NCBI GenBank assembly: GCA_041163945.1 | Contig: JBEAQJ010000091.1 | Span: 1-9,101 of the forward strand | Source of the DNA: Roseicyclus sp041163945 | Lineage (GTDB): Bacteria; Pseudomonadota; Alphaproteobacteria; Rhodobacterales; Rhodobacteraceae | Direction: 5' to 3' | Length of the DNA: 9,101 nucleotides | Part shown: piece after piece, positions 1 to 5,911 of the stretch | How the letters are laid out: every line of letters starts with the position of its first letter | How positions within the stretch are numbered: position 1 is the first letter of the stretch | Program-made: the position numbers and the translations under genes | Notes under the pieces: model-generated | The model's input: only the letters and a program-made list of their open reading frames with translations | Told to the model about the DNA's origin: nothing | The model's database searches: none

Positions 1-198
1 ATCTTCGGGATCGGGTTCGCCATAGACACGCTCGCCAACGGTGAACTCGTAAAGATGGTAATTCTCCCACGGCATCACTGCTTGGATGATCTCGTGCAGC
101 GCGCGCAGGTTGGTTGTCAGGCTGACCTCAACCCGTCGCCAGATGAGCGGGGCTATGTGTTTGAGTTCGATCCGTATCCTGGCGATTTTCTGGGACAT
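1..198 (-). CDS. Plasmid pRiA4b ORF-3-like protein, N-terminal part (runs off left edge)
   Basis: Reading the minus strand from the ATG at 198-196 gives 66 residues open to the window edge, beginning MSQKIARIRIELKHIAPLIW. The features match the N-terminus of the plasmid pRiA4b ORF-3 family: an alternating 'I-x-I-x-L' strand, the 'P-x-IWRR-V' motif at residues 18-23, the 'LxxLHEIIQAxMxW' helix at about 31-44, 'YHLYEF' at 47-52, and a 'GEPDPE' turn at 60-65. The family is common in bacteria and on plasmids and mobile islands, and its biochemical function is unknown. A GAGGT lies about 12 nt upstream of the ATG, which is a weak ribosome binding site. The gene is divergent from the phage gene starting at 246, with 47 bp between the starts. 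The family assignment is firm. The C-terminal part is outside the window, so intactness cannot be judged. Confidence 0.85.
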   Translation of the reverse strand, partial: MSQKIARIRIELKHIAPLIWRRVEVSLTTNLRALHEIIQAVMPWENYHLYEFTVGERVYGEPDPED

Positions 199-245
199 GA
201 TGCGACTTGAACCTCGTTTCGGTGCAAACATAAAAGGCGACGGCC

Positions 246-461
246 ATGCCCACAATCACCGAACTGCGCGCCCGGCGCGAGGCGCTGACCGCACAGCGTG
301 CCTCCGGCGTGGCCCGGGTCAGCTACGACGGCAAGACTGTGGATTATCGCAGCGTCGCCGAGATCGGCCGGGCCATCGAAGCGCTGGATCGTGAAATCGC
401 AGCGGCTGAGGGGCGGCGGATCGTGCGGCAGGTCCGCGTTGAGACGGCCAAGGGGCTCTAA
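246..461 (+). CDS. Phage head-tail joining protein, gpW-like
   Basis: The predicted protein has 71 residues, close to lambda gpW (68 aa). It is mostly helical and charged, with an N-terminal helix 'TITELRARREAL', a small hairpin containing 'VSYDGKTVDYRS' at residues 24-35, and a second helix 'IGRAIEALDREIAAAE' at about 40-55. This helix-hairpin-helix layout is what is known of gpW, which caps the portal ring of a filled head and provides the tail attachment surface. AAGG lies 9 nt before the ATG. The next gene, 5 bp downstream, encodes a portal N-terminus, which reproduces the lambda W-B order and supports the call. The large terminase gene that normally precedes W is absent, replaced by a divergent non-phage gene. 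The gene is intact but probably non-functional as part of a phage. Confidence 0.8.
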   Translation: MPTITELRARREALTAQRASGVARVSYDGKTVDYRSVAEIGRAIEALDREIAAAEGRRIVRQVRVETAKGL

Positions 462-466
462 CAGAG

Positions 467-913
467 ATGGGGATGTTCGATTTGTTCCGCCGCCCCAAGC
501 CGGGCGGCCCTGACGCCATGCGCGCGCGACTCGAGGGCGCTATGGCCAAGCGCCGCTTGCGGGGCTGGAACCCACCGCTTGAGAACATCAACGCGCTGGT
601 CGCCTCTGGCGGCCCGCGGCTATTGGCGCGCTCGCGCGAACTCGTGGTGACCAACGGCTATGCGGCGAACGCCTGCGAGGCCTTCGCCGCGAACCTCGTC
701 GGCGACGGCATCAAACCGTCCTCGCTCATCACGGATGCGGCGCTGCGCGACCAAGTGCAGAAGCTCTGGCTCGCCTGGACAGACGAGGCCGATGCTGATG
801 GGCTGACTGATTTCTACGGCCTGCAAGCTATGGTCGCGCGCGAGATGTTTGTGGCCGGTGAGTGTTTCGTGCGCTTGCGCCGCGTGCGGCGGACGACCAA
901 CAGGATACGATAG
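467..913 (+). pseudogene. Lambda-family phage portal protein, N-terminal fragment
   Basis: The 148-residue reading frame begins with an N-terminus typical of lambda-type (gpB-like) portals of alphaproteobacterial prophages: 'MGMFDLFRRPKPGG', then a 'RLRGWNPP' segment near residues 30-37, 'LVVTNGYAANACEAFAANLV' at about 61-80, 'GDGIKPSS' at about 81-88, and 'MVAREMFVAGECFVRLR' at about 122-138. Complete portals of this family are around 500 residues, so roughly 70 percent is missing. The last ten or so residues (Arg-rich, ending NRIR) do not look like portal. Shifting by one base at about 880 gives a continuation PRAADD in another frame, suggesting a one-base deletion just before the break. 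The start is 5 bp after the stop of the gpW-like gene. It is a dead remnant of a head module. Confidence 0.8.
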
Positions 914-1105
914 GCGGTGATCTATGTGCCGCTGAGCAATCGACAAAGCGCCCAACTGAACGTCTTCATTCGACCGTTGGAAGACTGCGATTTAGCCGAC
1001 TTGCGCAAGGATCCACTGTCCGCCAGGCAGACATGCGCGCCGGGGCTGTTGCACAGAATGACGGCTCATGTTCATTGCTCTGAATTCAGAAGTGGCAGGT
1101 ACGAC
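914..1105. other. Junction between phage remnant and catabolic locus, no recognised gene
   Basis: This 192-bp stretch follows the broken portal gene and precedes the carboxymuconolactone-decarboxylase-like gene. The plus-strand frame that contains the downstream gene is open back to a GTG at 917, but the extra 63 residues have no family resemblance and no ribosome binding site, so I treat them as noncoding. I recognise no transposase fragment on either strand. GGGGCTGTTGCACAG at 1042-1056 resembles terminal inverted repeats of some insertion sequences, but no partner end is visible. The promoter of the downstream gene presumably lies here; I could not pick out a convincing -35/-10 pair. Confidence 0.5.
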
Positions 1106-1663
1106 ATGACGACATCTCTACCGCTTTCTCCGATTCCAGATACCGACTGGCCGACCGAAATCGCCAACATGCTGGAAGGCTTTGCCGGACAACTCAACGT
1201 CTATCGTTTGATGGCGCATCACCCTAGCCTGTTGCAGGCTTGGGCCGATCTGCGCGACCATGTGGTCAATGGAACCGCCCTAGGTGCAGAGCGTAGCGAG
1301 ATCGTGATTCTACGTACAGGGCACCTCTTGGGCAGCACCTATGAATGGGCCCATCACGTAGTGCGCGGGCGTAAGGCCGGGCTTTCGGACGCGCGGATCG
1401 CCAAGCTGGCGGGCTCGGTCGGAGACATGCAGCCCGAGGATGCATTGCTTGCGCAGGCGGTGGACCAGCTCTTTGAGCAAAAGGCGCTTACCCCCAGGGT
1501 TCAGCAGGATCTGACCGCCCTTGTCGGCAATGCGGGGATGCTGGACCTAATCGCGACGGTCGGATTCTATTCGACCTTGGCTTACATGCTGAACTCGTTC
1601 GACCCGCCTTTGGACGAGGCGGTTGCCCAGGCCTTGGCCAAGGCGCCTCTTTTTGAGCGCTAA
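1106..1663 (+). CDS. Carboxymuconolactone decarboxylase / AhpD-fold family protein
   Basis: A protein of 185 residues. The all-helical CMD/AhpD signature is clear: 'ERSEIVILRTGHLLGSTYEW' at residues 62-81 followed by HH at 83-84 and 'GRKAGLSDARIAKLA' at about 88-102. In AhpD the active site is Glu, Cys-x-x-Cys and His. Placing the spacing on this protein keeps Glu65 and His84, but the two cysteine positions become Ser77 and Glu80, so thiol peroxidase chemistry of the AhpD type is not expected. The 'YEWxxH' variant is common in family members found beside aromatic catabolism genes, where they may act as decarboxylases or lactone-processing enzymes; the actual reaction is unknown. I chose the ATG at 1106, preceded by GGCAGG about 5 nt upstream, over a more distant GTG at 917. 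The gene converges on the IclR-type gene, and their stop codons overlap. Confidence 0.85.
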   Translation: MTTSLPLSPIPDTDWPTEIANMLEGFAGQLNVYRLMAHHPSLLQAWADLRDHVVNGTALGAERSEIVILRTGHLLGSTYEWAHHVVRGRKAGLSDARIAKLAGSVGDMQPEDALLAQAVDQLFEQKALTPRVQQDLTALVGNAGMLDLIATVGFYSTLAYMLNSFDPPLDEAVAQALAKAPLFER

Positions 1664-2439
1664 AGTTCCAGTGCCGCCGAGATATCCGCCGACATTGCCC
1701 GCATCGGTGCTTCGAGGCTTTGCAACGCGCTAGACAGGGTCAGGGCGCCGCGCGTCCAGATCACCGACAAGCAGGCGACGATCCGGTTGTCCGACCAGAT
1801 CGGCACCGCGAAAGAGGATGTCTTGGGCTGAAACTCGGTCCCCAGACGGGTGCCTAATTGTCGTTTGACGGTTTCGTCCAGCATCCGCCGCAGGATCGGT
1901 TCGACCAGAAACGGGGCGTCATAGGGATCGTCCAGGCGACGGATCTGGTCGAGGATCGCCTCGCGTTCGGCCTCGGGGCACAGGCCCAGATAGCAGCGCC
2001 CGGCCGAGGATCGCAGCATCGGCAGCCGGTAGCCGGTCATGCCCCGGTCGATCGAAAGCGGGCTGCGCGCATGGGTGGTTTCCTGTACCACCATGGCTGC
2101 GTTTTCCAGCACGGTCAGGTCGACCGGCCAAACCACTTGTCCTGCTGCTGCGGTCAGAACAGGTCCTGCCACCTGACAGATCTTGGAATTCACCGCGAAA
2201 CCGTCGCCCAAAGCTGCGGCCAGTCGAGTCACCCGGACCCGGTTAGAGGTGGGCGAGAGCGCGACATAACCCTGTTCCTCGAGGGTTTCGAGCAGGCGAT
2301 AGACCGTGGGCCGGGGGATACCCACGTCCCTCGCGATCTCAGCCGGGGTGCAGACGCCAACCCGATTCACATGCCGTAAAATGTCGAGGCCCCGAACCAA
2401 AGCCCGGACGGTGCCCCGGGTGCTTTTTGCGCTGTCCAT
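1660..2439 (-). CDS. IclR-family transcriptional regulator, MhpR-like
   Basis: A 259-residue regulator of the usual IclR length. Residues about 12-75 form the winged helix-turn-helix, with helix 'TPAEIARDVG' (31-40) and recognition helix 'IPRPTVYRLLETLEEQGYV' (41-59). The rest is the GAF-like effector domain. Several stretches recall E. coli MhpR, the activator of phenylpropionate degradation: 'VRGL' near 15, 'VVWPVDLTVLENAAMVVQET' at 102-121, and 'GYRLPMLRSSAG' at 136-147. This fits its place as last gene of an aromatic degradation operon. The ATG at 2439 is the first possible start because an in-frame TAG lies immediately upstream, and no Shine-Dalgarno sequence is present. A promoter-like pair suggests a leaderless message. 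The gap to the upstream FAH gene is 41 bp. The effector is unknown; activator or repressor role cannot be read from sequence. Confidence 0.92.
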   Translation of the reverse strand: MDSAKSTRGTVRALVRGLDILRHVNRVGVCTPAEIARDVGIPRPTVYRLLETLEEQGYVALSPTSNRVRVTRLAAALGDGFAVNSKICQVAGPVLTAAAGQVVWPVDLTVLENAAMVVQETTHARSPLSIDRGMTGYRLPMLRSSAGRCYLGLCPEAEREAILDQIRRLDDPYDAPFLVEPILRRMLDETVKRQLGTRLGTEFQPKTSSFAVPIWSDNRIVACLSVIWTRGALTLSSALQSLEAPMRAMSADISAALEL

Positions 2440-2445
2440 AAGGCA

Positions 2446-2473
2446 AGTCTAGGGCGCAGGCCCGGCTTGTGAA
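2446..2473 (-). promoter_or_regulatory. Candidate promoter of the IclR-type gene, leaderless geometry
   Basis: On the minus strand TTCACA (2473-2468, five of six to the -35 consensus) is followed after 16 bp by TAGACT (2451-2446, four of six to the -10 consensus). Only 6 bp separate the -10 box from the ATG at 2439, so a start site at the usual distance would fall on or next to the start codon. No ribosome binding site precedes that ATG. TGAA-6 nt-TTCA around 2471-2484 is a small inverted repeat overlapping the -35 box and could be an autoregulatory operator. All of this is inferred from motif position. Confidence 0.4.
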
Positions 2474-2480
2474 ACCCTGT

Positions 2481-3323
2481 TCAGCCCTCGGCTCGAACGG
2501 GATTGCGCAGGATGCCGATGCCGGAGATTTCGATCTCGCAGACATCCCCATCCTTCATGAAGACCGGCGGGTTCCGTCGCGCGCCGACCCCGCCGGGAGT
2601 GCCCGAGACGATCACATCGCCGGGCAGCAGTGGAAGGATGGTTGAACAATAGGAAATCAGCTGCGGGATCGAGGTGATTAACAGATTGGTGGTGGTGTCC
2701 TGCATGACCTCGCCGTTAAGGCGGGTCTGCAGGTGCAGTTTCAATGGGTCGGGAATTTCATCGGCGGTGACCATCCACGGGCCGAACGGGCCGGTATTGG
2801 CAAAGGTCTTGCCAGGCATGAACTGATGCGTGTGCTTTTGCCAGTCGCGTACGGATGCGTCGTTATAGCAGGCATAACCCGCGACATAATCTAGCGCATC
2901 AGCCTCGGAAATGCGGCGGCCTTCCTTGCCAATGATCACGGCCAGCTCGCCTTCATAATCGAATTCATCCGATTCCAGTGGCTTGATCAGTGCCGCGTCA
3001 TGGCCGATCTGGCTGCCTGCGTAGCGCGCGAACAGTACCGGATTTTTGGTCTCGGTCCGGCCAGTTTCCTGCACATGGGAGTGATAGTTCAGCCCCACGC
3101 AGATAATCTTGTCGGGGTTTGGGATCACCGGTGCATGATCTACTTCGTCAAAGACGTAATCGACCGGTTCACTGGCCAGTCCGGCGGCGCGGCCCATATC
3201 GCCTGCGGCCAGAAAATCGCGCAAGGTGGACTCGGGCAGGCGCTTGCCAAGATCGACAATGCCGGCCTCGGTCACAAGGCCATAGCTGGCGCGGCCGTCT
3301 TTGGAAAAGGAACAAAGTTTCAT
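2481..3323 (-). CDS. Fumarylacetoacetate hydrolase (FAH) family enzyme, probable ring-cleavage-product hydrolase/isomerase
   Basis: A full-length 280-residue FAH-fold enzyme. The family's divalent metal site is visible as Glu124 and Glu126 in 'DYEGELAVIIG' (122-132) and Asp155 in 'CYNDASVRDWQ' (152-162). The conserved Lys172 lies in 'PGKTFANTGPFGPW' (170-183), and 'PGDVIVSGTPGGVG' at 234-247 closes the active site. Members of this family hydrolyse acylpyruvates (fumarylpyruvate, fumarylacetoacetate) or isomerise and decarboxylate 2-oxo-hex-3-ene-dioates. Coming after a ring hydroxylase and an extradiol dioxygenase, the likely job is C-C hydrolysis or isomerisation of the meta-cleavage product, yielding pyruvate or a similar acid. 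The start lies 3 bp after the stop of the hydroxylase gene, with GGAG about 12 nt upstream inside that gene. The exact substrate is not determinable. Confidence 0.9.
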   Translation of the reverse strand: MKLCSFSKDGRASYGLVTEAGIVDLGKRLPESTLRDFLAAGDMGRAAGLASEPVDYVFDEVDHAPVIPNPDKIICVGLNYHSHVQETGRTETKNPVLFARYAGSQIGHDAALIKPLESDEFDYEGELAVIIGKEGRRISEADALDYVAGYACYNDASVRDWQKHTHQFMPGKTFANTGPFGPWMVTADEIPDPLKLHLQTRLNGEVMQDTTTNLLITSIPQLISYCSTILPLLPGDVIVSGTPGGVGARRNPPVFMKDGDVCEIEISGIGILRNPVRAEG

Positions 3324-3326
3324 GTT

Positions 3327-4850
3327 TCAGACCATCTCCGGTTCTCGGTTAGGGATTGGGGCGGGCAGGACACGGGCCAGCAGATCCTGTAATTCGGCCC
3401 GTGTATGGGCGCCGCCCAGCGTGTGCCGATCGGGGCGCAGCACGGTCGCGCGCGCGCCCAGACGTTCAAGATGCGCCGCGGCGTCAGGCGCGGTGTCGGT
3501 CGTGACCAACGCCACTCCTTCGGGAAGGTTCAGCCCCTGAGCCAGATCGGCATGGGCCACCACCACGAAACGATGCGCAAAGGCGCGGTCCATCAGCCGA
3601 CCATCCGCCAGACGCGGCTGGCCGAACAGTCGCCCGGCCAAAGGGCCATGTCCCAGCCCCGGCCCGATCGGCGGCGCGATCGAGGTCATCCGTGCGGTGC
3701 CATCGCCCACTGGCAGGGCTGCGCGCAGTGCCGCCTCGGTGCCACAGGTATTGATCAACCCGCCTAACCGCACCGCGGTCTGGATATATTCGCGCGCATT
3801 GGGCTTGCGTTCGGATTCGTAGCTATCCAGCAGCGCCTGCGCCCCGTCGCCGGTGACCTTGCCCTGACACAGAAGCGCCAGCTTCCAATACAGATTGGCC
3901 ACATCGCGCACCCCCGCACACATGCCCTGCCCCATGAAGGGCGGGGTCTGGTGGCAGGCATCGCCCGCAAGGATCAGCCGCCCGCGCCGCCAATCATCGG
4001 CGACCAGAGAATGGAACACATAGACTGCCGTGCGTTCCAGGCGTGCATCATCCGGGCGCAGCCAAGGCGACAGCAGATTCCACACCGCCTCGGGCTGGGT
4101 GAGGGCATTGGGGTCTTCGTCATCAAGGACTGTGATTTCCCAGCGCCGGCGAAGGAAGGGGCCACGCACATAGGTCGTAGGCCGCGCCGGGTTGCAATAC
4201 TGGATCGAATGATCACCAAGTTCCGGCTTGTCCTCGTTCAGAATCACATCGACGACCAACCAGCGTTCGTGAAAGCCGTAATCCTCCATCCCGGTGTCGA
4301 TGAAACGTCGGATCAGCGACCGTGCGCCGTCGCAGCCCACCACATATTTCGCCCGCAGGTGCCGGACCTGCCCGCAGGACATGTCTTCATAACGCAGATG
4401 GACGTAATCACTCCGGTCTTCCACGAGGAACACATCGCAGCGTGTACGGATACTGACGCCGGGTCGCTGGGTCAGATCCTCGCGCAGGATCTTTTCCAGA
4501 TCCGGCTGGTGGAACCGATAATTCGCGCGCCAACCTTGCGGGCCGGTGCCCTGCGGGCGCGGCCAATCCAGCAGAAGCTTGCCATCTGGGTCGATGAAGC
4601 GCATTCCGGGGTGATGAGCGGTCAGGGGCTCGATCTTTTCGGCCACGCCTATCCATTGGAAAACCTGCATCACCTCGGCATCGAAATGCACCGCTCGTGG
4701 CAGGTGATAGGCAGCGCTTTCACGTTCCAGCACCGCCACCTTCAGCCCACATCCCGCCAGCAGATGCGCCAACGTGGCTCCGGTGGGGCCATAGCCGACG
4801 ATCGCAACGTCGAATTCTTCCTCGGTCTGCGTAATGTCCTGCCTCGTCAT
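3327..4850 (-). CDS. FAD-dependent aromatic ring hydroxylase, MhpA-like (3-(3-hydroxyphenyl)propionate hydroxylase type)
   Basis: A 507-residue single-component flavoprotein hydroxylase, which uses NAD(P)H and O2 to add a hydroxyl ortho or para to an existing phenolic OH. The FAD dinucleotide motif is 'VAIVGYGPTGATLAHLLAG' (15-33) with the acidic ribose-binding Glu42. The 'DG' motif is in 'VVGCDGARSLIRR' (170-182), and the 'GD' motif is in 'LILAGDACHQTPPFMGQGM' (292-310) followed by 'AGVRDVANLYWKLAL'. A C-terminal thioredoxin-like domain ends with 'ATVLRPDRHTLGG' (468-480), as in MhpA and phenol hydroxylases. E. coli MhpA is somewhat longer, but all domains are present. 'PRAVHFDAEVMQVFQ' at 51-65 fits the MhpA group. 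The ATG overlaps the stop of the dioxygenase gene in an ATGA, so translation is probably coupled. The substrate may be a hydroxyphenylalkanoate or another phenol. Confidence 0.9.
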   Translation of the reverse strand: MTRQDITQTEEEFDVAIVGYGPTGATLAHLLAGCGLKVAVLERESAAYHLPRAVHFDAEVMQVFQWIGVAEKIEPLTAHHPGMRFIDPDGKLLLDWPRPQGTGPQGWRANYRFHQPDLEKILREDLTQRPGVSIRTRCDVFLVEDRSDYVHLRYEDMSCGQVRHLRAKYVVGCDGARSLIRRFIDTGMEDYGFHERWLVVDVILNEDKPELGDHSIQYCNPARPTTYVRGPFLRRRWEITVLDDEDPNALTQPEAVWNLLSPWLRPDDARLERTAVYVFHSLVADDWRRGRLILAGDACHQTPPFMGQGMCAGVRDVANLYWKLALLCQGKVTGDGAQALLDSYESERKPNAREYIQTAVRLGGLINTCGTEAALRAALPVGDGTARMTSIAPPIGPGLGHGPLAGRLFGQPRLADGRLMDRAFAHRFVVVAHADLAQGLNLPEGVALVTTDTAPDAAAHLERLGARATVLRPDRHTLGGAHTRAELQDLLARVLPAPIPNREPEMV

Positions 4851-5833
4851 CTCGGTCCCCCTTGTTTAGCAAGTTCCCCGAACAACCAGGGGCACTCCGC
4901 CACTGCCGGCGCGCGATGACCCGTGGCGGCGGCCTGCAGGCGCATGTCGCGCAGGGCGCTCCGGCCGGCCTCTTCGGTCAGATACAGCCGCTCGTGGCCC
5001 CAAAAGCTGGGCCCCAGAGTGGTTTCATGCGGTTCCCATGTGGCCGGGTCGATCACGCGCCCCCCCCAGCCGTTCTCGACGAAAAAGCCCGACGGCGAAT
5101 GGGCGTAATAGGAGGTCATATAATCGTTGGTGTGGCGGCCGAGCGTATAGGCGACACGGCCTTCGTCCAACTGCGCGAGGTCATAGCCCTGTCCGACATC
5201 GTCGAGGTTGCGGAACTCGACCATGAAATGATGGAAGCCCGCCTGGCCCGATCCGACCATGGCAAAGCTGTGATGGCGCCCATTCACATGAAAGAAATAA
5301 AGCCCATAGGGTTTCAGCCCATAATCGGAGACTTGGAAATCCAGCAGGTCGCGGTAGAAGGGCAGCATCACGTCGATGTCCTTCACATGCAGAACTGCAT
5401 GCCCCATGCCATAAGGACCGGTCTGGAACCCGTCGATCGGGCGGCCGGGCACGAAGGGATCGCTGGCGATCATCGGGGCGTGGAACAACTCGACCCGATT
5501 GCCCATGGGATCGAGGAACCAGATCAGGTCTCCGACCAACCGCCGATCGGCAAGGGCGCCCTTTCCCGCATGCACGGCCACGCCCGCTGCCTCGAGCCGC
5601 GCAGCATAGGATTGCAGATCCTCGGCATATTCGACCTCCCAGCCCATGAAGGCCAGCGTGTCACCCTGTTCGTCCGAGACCAGCAGACGCTGGGCCTGAT
5701 CGTCCATGCGAAAGGCCCTCGCCTTGCCGCCCCAGTCGATCTGCATCATTCCCAGCAGCTTGCCGGCGAAATCGGACCAATCGTCCAGCTTGTCGGATCG
5801 GATCCCGAGGTATCCGAGCGCGCAGACGGCCAT
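4847..5833 (-). CDS. Type I (VOC-fold) extradiol ring-cleavage dioxygenase, BphC-like
   Basis: A 328-residue two-domain vicinal-oxygen-chelate dioxygenase that opens catecholic rings next to the two hydroxyls using Fe(II) or Mn(II). The C-terminal active domain keeps all expected residues by spacing with BphC: metal ligands His145 ('GMGHAVLHV'), His202 ('FHHFMVEF') and Glu253 ('SGFFVENGWGG'), and active-site His188 ('GRHHSF'), His234 ('LGRHTNDYM') and Tyr243. The N-terminal domain has the degenerate VOC fold, 'WFLDPMGNRVELFH' at 105-118. The 328 residues are slightly longer than usual because of a C-terminal tail after residue 290. An AGGAG lies 7 nt before the ATG. The gene stands 78 bp after dctP and overlaps the hydroxylase gene by 4 bp. 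E. coli MhpB, by contrast, belongs to the unrelated type II (LigB-like) class. The ring substrate is probably a catechol or trihydroxybenzene. Confidence 0.92.
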   Translation of the reverse strand: MAVCALGYLGIRSDKLDDWSDFAGKLLGMMQIDWGGKARAFRMDDQAQRLLVSDEQGDTLAFMGWEVEYAEDLQSYAARLEAAGVAVHAGKGALADRRLVGDLIWFLDPMGNRVELFHAPMIASDPFVPGRPIDGFQTGPYGMGHAVLHVKDIDVMLPFYRDLLDFQVSDYGLKPYGLYFFHVNGRHHSFAMVGSGQAGFHHFMVEFRNLDDVGQGYDLAQLDEGRVAYTLGRHTNDYMTSYYAHSPSGFFVENGWGGRVIDPATWEPHETTLGPSFWGHERLYLTEEAGRSALRDMRLQAAATGHRAPAVAECPWLFGELAKQGGPR

Positions 5834-5866
5834 GTGACTTCTCCTGTGAAGGCGGGCAGTTTGGAA

Positions 5867-5902
5867 GGCGGGCCGCGCATGGCATCGGCCGAGCGGCCCG
5901 CC
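5867..5902 (-). other. Intergenic stem-loop after dctP
   Basis: GGCGGGCCG (5867-5875) pairs perfectly with CGGCCCGCC (5894-5902), giving a 9-bp, almost all-GC stem with an 18-nt loop. It begins 9 bp beyond the dctP stop and ends 33 bp before the dioxygenase ATG, leaving that gene's AGGAG free. No T-run follows on the minus strand, so it is not a standard intrinsic terminator. A likely role is protecting the dctP message from 3' exonucleases or partially attenuating read-through, so that binding protein is made in excess over downstream enzymes. Confidence 0.6.
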
Positions 5903-5911
5903 TGAGTTGAC

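Noticed and set aside
917..1105. Upstream extension of the CMD-family protein to a GTG at 917
   Set aside because: The 63 extra residues show no family similarity, no ribosome binding site precedes the GTG, and the protein has the normal family length from the ATG at 1106.
2440..2480. Terminator between the FAH gene and the regulator gene
   Set aside because: Only short imperfect inverted repeats occur and no T-run follows; read-through into the regulator is likely.
3951..5905. Long plus-strand open frames opposite the hydroxylase and dioxygenase genes (322 and 347 codons)
   Set aside because: They are antisense shadows of GC-rich coding sequence; their translations have no recognisable motifs, while the minus-strand proteins have complete catalytic signatures.
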